DNA of 64,000 nucleotides, from NCBI GenBank assembly GCA_013399015.1, contig VWZX01002298.1:124001-188000 (forward strand), given 5' to 3'. Origin of the DNA: Galbula dea (taxonomy: Eukaryota; Chordata; Aves; Piciformes; Galbulidae). A program made the translations under genes and the position numbers. The notes beneath the pieces were generated by a model. The model ran no database searches. It was not told the origin of the DNA and saw nothing but the letters and a program-made list of their open reading frames with translations. Shown in pieces: positions 47,601-59,697 of this stretch (positions are counted from its first letter, which is position 1; the number at the start of each line of letters is the position of its first letter).

Positions 47601-49570
47601 CAGTTACCTCTATACAAGGTCCAGCTGCCAGTTCCACATCTGCTTCCTCTCCAGATTCATATTGCCACCCCAAAGCCTGCAGTTTTCAGCCTCTTCCCAT
47701 CTGCCCTCCCTTGAGCTGCCCCTTTGCCTGCTACCCATGTGCCCATGCAAGATGAAGCCATTCACTCCCTCGCAGTTTGATGGCAGAGAGTATGGGGCTG
47801 CAGTGTTGCGTATGTCTGTCTGTCCTGTCCACCCTTGACGCTTGCAGCCTTGGTGGGGGCCATTGCATATTGCCCAGACAGGCTGTTGTAAAAGGGGTGC
47901 CAGTCTGCCAGCAGTCAAAATAAATGGGCTGGATTCAAAACCACTGCTGGGAAACCCCCTGTGTTGCAGGGTTGGGACAAAGTTTTGCAGTTGCAAAGAC
48001 TATTACAAGAGCAGACTGTCTGCAGTAGTTGGTTGTATCATATATCCTTGCAGGGTTTGGGAAAAAATGTAAGGCAAATCTTAGTTCACAAATGAGTATC
48101 AGTTTTTTGGTTTTTTTCCTTCACTGAATTACACCACTCAAACTTCACACGAATCTTTTGTGCTTAACAAAATGGGCTTGTGCTATGCTGAATGATGCCA
48201 TTTTATTCCCCTCCAGACTGCCCATTGCTGAGAAAGATCTCTATTCCTAGCCACTAGCTGTGGCTTCTGCTGATGTTATCAGATAGTTCATAGTCTATGT
48301 TACTCAAGTCTGCTGGAGTCTCATCCAGCATGAACCAAACTTGGGAGGGAGAGGTGGGTCTGGCAAGAGGAAGGATGAAGCCACATTGAGGTGCTGCAGC
48401 CCAGCAAGGAGATGGGGTAGCCACTAAACACGAGCTCTTTGCTAAAAGCTCTGCAGAAGTGGGAGAGCCCTTCAGTGCACAGGTAAGGTCTGTGCTCTGT
48501 CTGGTGTGAAGCACCTATGTAAACACCAGCATGGAGGAAGCTTTGGCATTGCACAAGACTTCATCTTGCAATTCTGCTACATATGTCCATGGACTCACCA
48601 CTGCTGCATGAATGACAACATACAAGGAGTGGCTTGGTGTGGGTGGCCCCACACATCTGCACATGCAGCTCTGGGCTGTGGCCACCCAGGTCCCCCCACG
48701 TCTGAGCCATGCGCTCATTGGTGTCCACAGTGTGTCTTCAAGCAAGGCTGTTTGGCTGGGACAGCCAGGGGCTAGTCTGTCAGCAGAGCTGAGGAGGTTC
48801 GGGGCTGCTGGGCTGCTGGCTTCCACAGGTGCTGCTGTGGAGAGGTGATGGTGCCTGGGCATGAGGGTAAAGCACACGCTGCAATGGGCAGGACACAGCC
48901 ACAACTGCAGCACTTGTCTGCTGTTTGGTCCTGTGTAGGGTAGGAAACAGAAAACTACCAACCCCTCTCCTCTATACTGTGTCCTGCTTGTCTCGAGAGA
49001 TAACTCAAATGAGATTCATCTTTCAATTGAGAGATGAGCCAGCAATTGTTGCTGGGGTAGCTGGACAACTCCTGACCTCCCTGACAGTTTGTCCCTCCTG
49101 CATGCACATTACTGATGCAGAGCCCCCCTGGGGCCGACTCAGCCAATAACCCCCATGGTGATGGCCTCAGGGGCCTTCCTGTAGCCACATTTCCTCACCT
49201 TTTCATGATGAACTGTCTTTTGCAGGTTTTTTGCAGGTTTTGTCCAGGTGCCTGGAATGTGGTCCCAGCCTGGCTTTCAGGACATGTAGGTGATGGGCTC
49301 TACTGGCTCTCCTTTGGACCTACAGCACAAAGGGAATTGGAAAGACAGAGACCTCCCGGAACAAGATGCGACCCTGGGCTGGGGGTGCTGCAGCCTCCTC
49401 CTTCTTGTAATTCATTTCAGCTCTTAATAAGACCTGTTTGTACCCCTAAACCCTGCACCAGAAGCTCCCCCAGCAGAGGGGCTGCTTTCCGCTGCCAGCT
49501 CTAAGGGCCACTCCAGAAGCAGACCTGCGTGTGGTCACCTTGTCCCCCCAAAAGCCAAGAGGTCTGATTG
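44641..49570. other. Non-coding DNA, no gene seen
   Basis: Relatively GC-rich around 45290-45560, with a short duplication CACCAAGGGCT near 46906-46929. Several overlapping open frames occur but none has recognisable domains. Confidence 0.45.
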
Positions 49571-49574
49571 CCCC

Positions 49575-49808
49575 GGCCTGAAGCCATGCTGCGGTCTTGC
49601 GGGGCTTGTTTGCCTTTTCTTCGCTGTTGAGGTGCTCGGGTGAAGCTGGGGCCTGCCACTAGATGGGGGTAAAACCCTCGGGAACGCCCGGAGCTGTGGG
49701 CTGAGGCGCGCCAGGGTCCCCGCTTGGGGTCCTCGGTGCTGGGAGAAACGAGCTCGGGCGTGCGGGGCTGGGGGAAACGGGCTGGCGGCAGCGGTAGTGA
49801 AGTGCGTG
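49575..49808. promoter_or_regulatory. CpG-rich patch, candidate promoter of an unseen transcript
   Basis: By eye about 20 CpG dinucleotides fall in about 235 bases, including GGCGCGCC and GGGAACGCCCGG. The rest of the window is strongly CpG-depleted. No TATA box is evident. On the minus strand an ATG in good context lies at 49587 and a possible GT donor at about 49539. It is small and could also be an unmethylated regulatory element or GC-biased relic. Confidence 0.4.
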
Positions 49809-49809
49809 T

Positions 49810-49862
49810 CAGTCTGTTCTCCCAGGTAGCAAGTGAGAGGACAAGAGAAAATGTCTTCAAGA
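49810..49862 (+). mobile_element. Short CR1 internal fragment
   Basis: GTTCTCCCAGGTAGCAAGTG then AGAGGACAAGAGAAAATGTC matches the CR1 block that precedes the 3' end. It sits directly beside the CpG-rich patch. Confidence 0.65.
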
Positions 49863-50304
49863 AATGGCAGTCGTGGTTGTCCCTTGGCCTTCGCTCAGCC
49901 CTGTGCCCTATGCACAGCACTTGCTACTGATGCTTCAGTCCTGGAGAGCTCCTGTGCAGAAGTCTGTGCTGCAAGAGGAGAAATGCCACAAGATAATATG
50001 GTACACTAAGTTAAAGCCCAAATCTATGATGGTTTATTTATAGAGGCTGTCCCTGTCCGTTGTGGTGTAGCATGGAGATTCCTGTTCTGTGTCCTGCATA
50101 GTCATTGATAACCAGCCCTGTCACCAGGTTCTTCTTGGCTCCTTCTTAAAACAAGCCCAGGCAGATGGAGGTCAGGCTACAAGATCATAATTAAAAATAG
50201 TCACCACCAAGATGTTTTCCCAAGATTGCCTGATAGACACATGGGCTGGGATTACTGCCTGGACACAGTGGGAAATGTCTCTGCATATCAGACACTTCTG
50301 AACA

Positions 50305-50408
50305 CGCTTCTGTGTGACCCAGTCTAGGGAATCCTGCTCTGTCAGGGGGATTGGACTGGATGATCTTTTGAGGTCCCTTCCAGCTCTTAATATTCTGTGA
50401 TTCTGTGA
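50305..50408 (+). mobile_element. CR1 3' fragment
   Basis: GGAATCCTGCTCTGTCAGGG leads to ATTGGACTGGATGATCTTTT, GAGGTCCCTTCCAGCTC and ATTCTGTGATTCTGTGA. Confidence 0.88.
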
Positions 50409-53400
50409 CTTGTTGAAGGGAGTGAGGAGAGGTGAGAGTGACTGCAGGAGCCAAGTGCCCATGGCTTGTAGGACAGATGGGGGCTCAAGAAGCAGAGCTC
50501 TGGCAACATTTCCCTTATTCCTTGCCCAAAACCCAGGGCACTGGAGGAGGGCAGAGCTGCTGGCAAACCTTGTGCATCCATAACATTAAAGGAAGCCTTA
50601 AGCTAGTGGTTTCCTGAGAGTGATTAGGGAAGAGCTGCCATCATGCAACCAGGGCTTGGTATCAAAGCCAGTCCAGAGCTGAATTTCCCTGAAGGCAGCC
50701 TTGCCTTGCCTTCCCCTAATGCATTTCTTTCCAAAAGCATTTGTTAGTCTGTTCAAGGGATAGCATTTTGTCTGACCCTGCTGTCTTTCCTAAATTAAGC
50801 TGTGTTGGTTGCTGTGTAAGCTTCAGTGCTTACTCAGATAACACATTTCTGAACTGCCATTCTGTCATTCTCTTGTCTTTTGGACTCTGGAGCACCAAGA
50901 GCAGACACTGTACAGTAGCTGAGCCCTGATGATGACATCTGGAGCAGGGGAGTTTCCCTCTGCATTGTCAAGGTGTCAATTGTCTTTGCAAGTACCAGCT
51001 AGAGGTTTCATTTTTCACCACAATGTGTTGGCATAACCTGTTTATGACCCCTCATTACTCTAGAATGTTTGGGGTTTTGCAGGTTTATTACTGAACTGGC
51101 CATTATTATACTGGACCTGTATGCATGCAGTTGTTTACTTCTGTCATTGCCATATGCTGTTCTTCTTCTGACTGAATTGCATTCTGTTGATTTTATTTTT
51201 ACCTAAATAACTCCAGGATCAGATGCTGTCCCCTGTCCCTGGCCACCATTCTTGCAGTCCTTGAGTACCTTGTGAACATCCTTTGCATCGCAGCATCCAA
51301 ATCATTAGTGAACCTGGCTGAGACCAGACTCCCATGGACTCACACTCAACACTTCCAACACCTTATGCAGTTTTGCTATGATCATGAGTCTCCATCCAGT
51401 TTTGTGTCTGTCTCACAGAATCTTTGCAAGAGAAGACCCCCAGCCTGAGGTCTGTATGCCCAGAGAGAAAGGTGTGGTGCCCCCCAGACCTGCATTAAGC
51501 ATGGTAAGCCTCTTGCTCCACTGCCTTGTCCCTGCTGCCACTGTTAGGGGCAGTGCTTGTCACTGTTGGGGACCATGGTCTCTACCTTGCTTGTTTACAT
51601 GAATGGTGCTTGAGAGAGTGTCCAAAACCTTATTATCAAGAGTCCCAATATCTGCAGCTACTCCATTATCAGGGAGGAGAAACTCCTGCCATGGGTGAAA
51701 TGAAAATAGATTTATGCAGAACAAATTTGATTGAAACAATCTCTGTCTATTGTCTTGGTAGGATTCTCACACTTAAAACTCTTTAATTCTACCAATATTT
51801 TTCTAGGAAATAACTCCAAGACTTATTCCTCCCCCTCTTTTGGGATCAGCATTGCCTGCCTTTGCCCAGGGAGCAACTTTGCTCTTAACCATCACAGTGA
51901 AAGGCTATGAAATGACTTCAGTTTTCCAAACACAGTGGGCTAGCCCAAGGTGGTGAATGAAATCTGCCTCTGGAAATCTCCCATTTATTTAGGCTACAGT
52001 TGGACACACAGTTTGTTAGCATTATCTTATTTCTTTCATGTTTTTGGCAGCATCATTGACATAAGCAACCCCCCTGCTTGTGTCTCTCTCCCCTCCTACC
52101 ATTGCAGCTGTTGGGGGCTGGGGAGAGGGCAGTGGTGGTGGGGGGGTGACAGAGGCTGCTTAAGCCCAGGCTGGTGCTGGAGCAGATGCACCTCCCAGCC
52201 CTAACAATTGTATTCCCCTGGTGATTCTCATCCCTCAGTACCAGCATCTGTGCTTCAGCTTTCTCGATGCTTCCCAGGTGCTTGTGCCATAGTTTTACAT
52301 GAATCTCCTGGAATTTGAATAACTTATCTTCTCCCTGTAGTTCCTTCTTAAACTTCAGGGGATTAAGGAATTTATGATTCAGCTGAATTCCAATCATGCT
52401 GCACATCCTGCTTCTGCACTGGGAGATTTTTTTATGCCTTTATTATTTCTAAAGGAGCTGCTGGCTCCTCTAAATTCTGCTTTCCCCTTAGATCGACCTG
52501 CTCCAGGGTCTCTCCTGTTGCATCTGTGTCTGCTACGTCCTGCCCCCACTAACTTCATTTTTCCAGCTCCTCCTGTTCTGATAATTTGTGTCTCTCTGAT
52601 CTCCTAAGCACCTTCCTCTGATGAGGGACAGATCCATTCTCCCATCTGTGAAGAAGAAGATCAGGAAAGCATCACTGAGTCCTGCATGTTCAGTGCAGGA
52701 GTGAGGAGCACTTCCCAAGGTATCCATGGAGACTAAGGCTCAGAGAGGCATCCCTGGGGTTGAGGCAGGGCTCACAGGTATGGCTAGGTGGTTGAGCTTC
52801 TCTGGAAGTAGGCGGCGGTGCAGCAGAGTGGCGGGCCTGGGAAAGAAAAGGGGGTGTCTCCAAAATAGCAGCCTGGGGGTTATAAGAGGTTTGAGAAGGA
52901 GGAGATAGCCCAGAGGCTGAGGGCAGCCAGGCTGCCTCATGCACACGGGTGCCTCTGATGATGCCAACCTGTCCCTGTGGGACAACACAGGGCTCTTTTG
53001 GGAATGGGAATTGCCCTGAGTAGGTGAACTCCAAATAAATCACTTCTGCAGCTACACTTCAGGCTGAAAAGGTTTCACAATGCGTAGGGTGACCTTGGGA
53101 CATGGCCCTGGGAAAAGCTGTCAGACAGCAACACTGTGTCTCAGTTTCCATTTTAAAGCTGTGGCACTGCTGCTATGTGCCCTGCCACGTTTTGTCACAT
53201 GTCCCAGCTGTAGGAAGGTGCACTAGGTTTGTCTGTTCTGTCTTGCTGCTGCAAGGCCATGCGAGCAAACCAAAGCTGGTGTCTGGCTTGCATGGGCCCA
53301 GGTCTTCAGCAGGGGCTAAGCTGCCAAACCCCCAGAGATTAAGCTGTGTGTTTAGGGCTTTCCCTCTCCTATCCCAGCAGAGAGCTGGGCTTGTATTTAC

Positions 53401-54169
53401 AGGCTGGCATGGCTGGAAGGATTTGGGAAAAGCAGCGATTCTAGGAAATCACGTGTTGCCCCAAGGCTCTGGAAACAGTCAAGGCATGCCAGGCCTGACG
53501 CAAGCTCGTGTTTCTGCATACTTTAAGGACTGCGTCAAAGCAAGGCTAAAGCTACTGACAAAAGCAAAGCATAGCTTGAGTCATTTTGTTGGAAAAGCCA
53601 TACTCTTCCCAGGGAAGCTTCTCCCCCATCCATGGAGAAATAATGAGCTCTGCCCTGAAGGAACAGCACTACATGTTCACTTAGTCACCAACTGATTTTC
53701 ATTTTCATAAATGCAAAGATGTTATGTTAGCCTCAAATGTTTTGCAGAATGCTGGACTCCTAGGTTTCAGCACTGATGAAATTCCCCTTTTGCCTCAGAT
53801 AGGATGCATTCGGATACCCCTCTCTTGGCCATAAGTGAGGGTTGGGTACAAGTGCCTTTTCTGCCATGTTCTGCCACCATAGGCAGGACACCACTGCTGC
53901 ACCATCATGATGCTGACACTAAACACTAACAGCAAAATCTGTCCTTGAGTTTGGGCTGACATCTTCAGCATCTCCCCCAGTGCTGTGCTGGGATATGATG
54001 TCAGGGGGCTTGGAGGGGCAGCAGCCTGCCCTCTGACAGCCACTGATTTTGGAAAACCACAGTTGTGGGACAGAAGGATCTCCACTGAAGTCCTTCACAT
54101 CTGAAAACATACATAGGAGAGTTGCCCCAGTAATAGATGTGTTGTCAGTGAGAGGGTCCAGTGGGGAGG
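50409..54169. other. Non-coding DNA, no gene seen
   Basis: Unique sequence; parts near 51220-51430 may be very old CR1 5' remnants. A G-run cluster lies at 52112-52146. The 197-codon frame at 53102-53695 has no domain content that I recognise. Confidence 0.45.
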
Positions 54170-54545
54170 TCTAGACTATGTGGCTGATGAATAGAGGTTG
54201 AAGAAGAGGAAGATAAAGGACGATTCGGTAGCAACCTACAAGGGTGGTTGCAACAGCGACAGAGTCAAACTGTTTTCAGTAGCAGCAGGTGATACATCAA
54301 AGATAAACGGGCACAGGTTGAGATTTAGCAAGTTCAGGTTCAACATCAGCAAAAAACACCTTCCCTAGGAGGTGATGCAGCCCAGAGAGGTAGTGAACTC
54401 CCCACTTAGAGGCTTTTCAAGACTTTGCTAGGGAAAGCCATGGATTGACCTGAGCTAGAATTGGCAATGGTCCTGCTTTTAATGTGAAGGTGGACTGAAG
54501 GCCCCCAGAGTCCCCCTCCAGCAGTCCTGTCATCCTGTGAGCCCT
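54170..54545 (+). mobile_element. Old CR1 LINE 3' fragment
   Basis: Diverged CR1 features in order: a CAGGTTGAGATTTAGCAAG block, CAGCCCAGAGAGGTAGTGA, CTTTTCAAGACTTTGCTAGG, GTGGACTGAAGGCCCCCAGA and CAGTCCTGTCATCCTGTGA. Confidence 0.6.
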
Positions 54546-55964
54546 GTGGCCAGGCCAAGATTATTTACAGCTTGCTTGAGGGCTTGTATGTAATGGATCA
54601 TCACTTCTCACCTGCCTGAAAAGAAACAGGAGGTGAAGGCTCTGTGGTTTTTGTCTGAAGAGTTTGTTCCTGAGCATGATGTAACAAGGAGGTTGATGGA
54701 GAAAAGAACTGGGATGAAGAACACTCTTAACTTTCTGTAATTTTTAAACATTGACCTATTGTACTAAGAGAAAGGGCAAACAAAGAGAGGGAAAACATAA
54801 TTAAGAGTACACTAGGGGGGTCTGCATCTCCTCAAAGTCAAGAGTCTGTTTTCTTCACCACACACAATGCCTGGATGGGACCACATGGAACAAAGTCCCC
54901 ATCAGGGACCAGTTAAGAGCAGAGTGGAAGGATGGAAATTGCCTTGTGCCACTGGATGGTCCTTCCCAGTCTGAAGCTTGTTGGCACTGAGGACCTACAT
55001 TTTTCTATTGCTTCCTGGGAAGTAAGGCCTCACAAGAGCCTGTGGAATTTCCCACAAGGCCCTGAATTCTCAAGGCATCGAACCAAGAAGTGACACTTAG
55101 GATGTTTGTTCTTGTTGACATGACTGGAGTATAAACACATGTCCTAGCTGCACACAAGGGCATGAGGCAGAATTCCAGGCTCCCATGAAACCAGAGCTCC
55201 ACAGTGAAAAGGTTTGGGAGTTTTTGGTGAGCTAAAGTTAACTTAAATTTATAAGTGAAGCTCCTCTTGTATAAAGGCATTTTTTATATTTAACATAGTA
55301 TCAGCCTTGTTTTGTTTTTTTCTGCTGAGCATAAAGAAGAAAGAGCACAGAAGGGTTTTTTGGGGGAAGAACTATGAGAAGACTAATTTACCAATATGGC
55401 TTTCCAGATTGGTTTTGGAATTGAAAATGAATGCAACTGAGGTTTGGCAGAGTCAGAAGGCGACCTTTCATAGAGACACTCACTGCTGCTTCTGAATCTC
55501 TGGGCACTACATCAAAAATATGAAAATAAACACAAAATTCAGAGACTGTGGAGCAAAATGACACAATCCCACATCTTCTGCACAACAGTGGCCAGAATAG
55601 GTGCCCAGGGAAAGAAGAATGGATGAGAGAAGCATGATCCACCCCCATATACTCTCCCAGACGCCAACAATTTGTGGCTTTACACATTTCCTGAGCCAGA
55701 GCGGTGTCTGTATTTAAGACCCATCAATATGTTTTGTTCTTCTTGCCCCCTCTTCATCCCCAATGGTCTTCTTTCTACATACAGCTTAGCTTTTAGCAAC
55801 CACAGCATCCTGCTGCAGGAGCTGTTGCAGCCTAATTACACCTTGCATGAAAAAAGCTTCAGTTTTCTGGTTTTGGGTCATTCACTTACTACCTTCATAT
55901 GTTACCTCATGTAGGAAGAGACAGTTTTCCTCTTGCCACCCTCTTTAGTCCTACATTATTCTGC
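54546..55964. other. Non-coding DNA, no gene seen
   Basis: AT-rich unique sequence with no recognisable exon or transposon. A phrase near 54938-54985 (CCACTGGATGGTCCTTCCCA) could be an ancient CR1 end. Confidence 0.45.
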
Positions 55965-56700
55965 AGACACCATCCTCAGTTGTCCCACTTCCAGCTTGGA
56001 GAGTCCTATCCTGCTCATCCAGAAGCTTTGCCATGACTCTGCTAACCCCACGCCTCTGCTCTGGACCTTCTGCTCCTCTGCTAGCATCTCTTTAAGATGG
56101 AGGGACCCAAACTATGCACAGTCCTCAAGCTGGGGTTACCATGAGTTTTTGTTATGGCATGATTTCTTGTTCTTGATCTGTTCATTTTTTCCCTCTTATT
56201 AACTCCTCACATTCAATTGGATTTTTCTTCTCTCTTCTTTGGGTTAGGTAACATTTCCCCAGAGCTGTCTGCCCAGGGTCTCATTTGGCTCTCCTGTTTT
56301 GTAAGTAAAAAAAGAATTTTGCATCTCTTTGCATAGATCTCCTCTGCCACTTAAGCACCTGCTCGCTCAGCATCATAAGGTTACCTTTACTGCCATGAGT
56401 AATTTGATATCATCTGCAAAAGCTGTCACCTGCCCAGGTTCCTGCAGAGACCCCAGCACAACCCTGCATGGAAGGACACCCCTCCAATATGATAATTGCT
56501 CCTGATTTCCTGTCTTTGCTCTGTTACTCATCTCTGCAAGACCTTCCCACTAACCCTACTGCTTCCCGGTTTGTTTCAGAGCATTTGGCAACAGCTTGTC
56601 AAATGCCTTTGGGATGTTTCAGCAGGCTACAGCCACCACTTCTCTCCAAGAACACCAGTGGGTTTGTGAAGTGCCATTTCTCCTTGACAGTCAGGGCTGG
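55965..56700 (-). mobile_element. Possible ancient CR1 5'/internal fragment
   Basis: Diverged phrases resemble the upstream part of CR1: ACAGTCCTCAAGCTGGGGTT, ATATCATCTGCAAAAGCTGT and GCTTGTCAAATGCCTTTGGG. Recognition is by eye and incomplete. Confidence 0.4.
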
Positions 56701-58949
56701 CTCTTCTCTGGTGCATCACCATGAGAAAGGTGAGGCAGGTGTCTCTCAAGTGCTGATGCCACCCAACAGAAGGGGACTAGGCTCTCTGAGTGTCTTCCAG
56801 GTTATTTAAAATCACCCAAGGGCTGCACTTGCTGCACGGTCCATGCCTGCCACCGTGCAGACCCTGTGCTAAAGGGAGCCTTCCCATCCCTGCCCCAGTG
56901 AGGAGCCCTTTCATGGGCATGGGGCAGCTATTTCTGCTTTGTGCTTCTCCAAGGCTCACTTGACAGTTTTACATCCTTCCCCGTTGAATCTGCTGTAAAA
57001 TGAGACAGATCTGCCAGATTTCCTAATTCTTTTACATGTTTCTGTCCAAGCATGTCATACACCCATCCTTCCTCCATCCCCACATTACATTTGAGCTTTG
57101 TATCTCAGGACACTGGGGTCCCTCCCTTTTCCCAAGGCATGTTATCCATCCTGGCTTGGCTGATGGGTTCTCCTTGGCCAAGGAGACAGTGATTTTTCCC
57201 TGTCCCTTCCTTTCCATGGGGTGGTTAAAAACCTATGTGTTCCAGTCTGCAAAAGATAATTTACAAATGAAGTAAAACCTGTCAGTCTGTGATAGTCAGC
57301 CCTTAGCCAAACTGACCCCTTGCTTGCACAGTACTGCAGAAAGAAAATTCTGCCCCAAAACATATTAACTGGCTGGAGCTAACCTTTTGAGGAAAAAGAC
57401 AGCATTTCAAGATATGATGCCTTTCCACTTCCTGATTCTTTCCTGGCAAAGAGAGCTGGAGCGTGTTTCCTGGCCCATATAGCCAATTAACCTGTGTTGA
57501 TTGCTTTGAAGGTCTGGCAGTGCATCCCAGATCAACATGAACAGACAGGGAATGGTAAAATGAAAAATTTGTTGTTAAATCCTGTGATAATAGTTCATTG
57601 GCTTTGCTCAAGGTCAGAGGCTTTCGAATAAAGAAGTGAAACAAGTGAAATGGGTTGAGACAGCAAACGTGGAAATTCAGAGTTATCCGTTGAGCAGTCA
57701 GTGACAGTGATAGAGGGAAAGTAAATGGGAAGCAAGCTTTTGTGGCAGAGAAATGAACTCACTGCAATAAGAAGATATTGCAAGGCCTTTACAGGCTCTC
57801 TGATTCCTGTGTCCATAATTTCTGTTATTTTCTGTTTATAAAGGTGAAGACTGGCTCTTTGGGAGACTTCAGACATGCAGGAGCAGAGTGCAGGACAGCA
57901 AGTGTGGAAGTAAAATATTATATCTAGATCCTTCTGCAAAGGTGGTGGGTGTGTAGTTAACCATGCTGGAGCAGGAAGTGCTCTTTCAGGTTGACTTTCC
58001 ATTTCACACACAGACCTCACCATGCATCTGGTCATAGACAATGACAGGGGTTCTGGGAGGACAGGAGATGAACAGGGTAGTAGCAATACATGGTACCAGC
58101 AGCACCTGGTGGAAGTCCTAGAATTACTGTGATTCAATAGAACTGAAGGCATCCATATAGTCTGTGAATGAACTGGTTTATGTTATTCATGGGGTGCCCA
58201 TTTCTAATGCACGCTACTATCCTTGCCACATAAATTTTGCAACAGTTAAAGACAAAAGCAAACCACCACTGGAAATAAAAAGTCAGCCATTAGTGGTGGC
58301 CAGGGAAGGAATGAGAGACCTAAGCATGCCTGCAGCAGTGCTTTCTGCCACATGCAGCCCCTGACAGCATGCATCACATGAACTTCCTGAGCCATAGCTT
58401 GCATTTTCTTGATGATGCCTTTTGCATTGCAAAAGACTGACTGAAAACCTAAACTGGTCTGGTAGCCAAAGGGTGCATAGGGACCTTTGGGCCTGGGATC
58501 AAGTCTGTGTCCTGCTGCAAGCTCATTGTGTGTGTCCAAGAGCAGCTCACATCTGTGTTTCATCTCTTGGTCTGTAGAATGCAGCACAGCTCTTTTCCCT
58601 GGTCCACAGAGAGAATAAATACTCAGCACTGGGCTGTGATCCTGGGCACAAGGGGCCATCTAAATAGATGGCTGTTCCAAGGAGGAGCAAGGCCAAATAC
58701 CTCTTCCCCCAGTGAAACAGCAGTGTGGTTTGAGTTAGTTGGAGCACAATGTAATTTCTGAAGGATTATTGCTATGCATCTGCCCTGAAGAAAGTGCATT
58801 CCACTTCTTTATGAATTTTTTGGTTTGGCCAAATTCCATTTACATTGTTAACTGAAGCATGTTCCAGTGAGAACAGGCAAGATATAAAGCAGAGAGTGCA
58901 CTGAAGTAAAGGCCTTTAAACCCAGGCCTGTCCAGCTTATCTATGTGCT
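56701..58949. other. Non-coding DNA, no gene seen
   Basis: No supported exon. A 185-codon minus-strand frame at 57595-58152 shows no recognisable domain and no useful splice context. Confidence 0.45.
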
Positions 58950-59697
58950 TGTCCTGGTTCGGGTTACAACAGAACTAAATTCTGTTTGGTGATTTTTGCT
59001 ATAGCTCCTCTAAGTAACTGCACTTTCTGAAACTAACAGTCTTTTTTCATAGATACTGCCTGCTTCTAGCAGTCGTAAGATCTAATGCTTGGATTTACTA
59101 CCAATGACTGGTATGCGAGCCAAGGTCACTGTTAAATCTTGTGTCTCGTGTTGGGGGGTGCAGATTAAAAGCTTCACCTTCAGTGAGGAGCAGACAAGAC
59201 AGGTGACCCTAAACTGACCAGCTAAGTATTCCATTCCATATATGTTATATTTGATATAAAACTGGGGGTCAGTTCTTTCTTCTTTCCCTTTTCCTCTCCT
59301 GCTCTTCTTCAGTGGCAGTCACCTGAGAACTCTGTCTGTTCTGCCCTTAATTCTATCCATAAATTCCTGCATCCAGTTCCAGGATCCAGCCCCTGACCCT
59401 GGCTCCAGTCTGTTGCTGAGGCCTTCTGCCACAGTATCTGTGGTGACGGTGATGTGATTACCATCGGGGAGGGGGTTGGGTTCAGTATTTGTTCTGTACG
59501 TATTTGTATGTATTTGTACACATTTCATTTAATCATTATTATTGTCATTAAAGTACTTTTAGTTTTCTTTCCAATACACAAGTATCTCTCTCTCTCTCTC
59601 TCTTATTCCTTTTCCCTTCCTGGGGTGGGGTGATAGAGGGGATAATAGGGGGTGTTTGTCACTGGGTTGGTGGTTGGCCCAGCCCTGACCCTCAACA
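58950..59697 (+). mobile_element. Solo LTR of an endogenous retrovirus (avian ERVL-like)
   Basis: Begins TGTCCTGGTTCGGG and ends GACCCTCAACA, the TG...CA termini of an LTR, over about 748 bases. A TATAAA at 59255-59260 and an ATTAAA at 59547-59552 sit in the order expected for U3, R and U5. The start and the CTGACC...ATTCCAT and ATAAAACTGGGGG blocks resemble LTRs common in bird genomes. No internal coding region or second LTR flanks it. The five bases at each edge (GTGCT, AGGCT) match at three positions, a decayed target-site duplication at best. Confidence 0.7.
59585..59603. repeat. (CT)n microsatellite inside the solo LTR
   Basis: About nine CT units within the U5-like end of the LTR, likely polymorphic. 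Confidence 0.8.

Noticed and set aside
53102..53695. 197-codon plus-strand open frame
   Set aside because: No domain, no splice context, composition like the surrounding non-coding DNA.
57595..58152. 185-codon minus-strand open frame
   Set aside because: Ser/Leu/Cys-rich with no family resemblance; likely chance.
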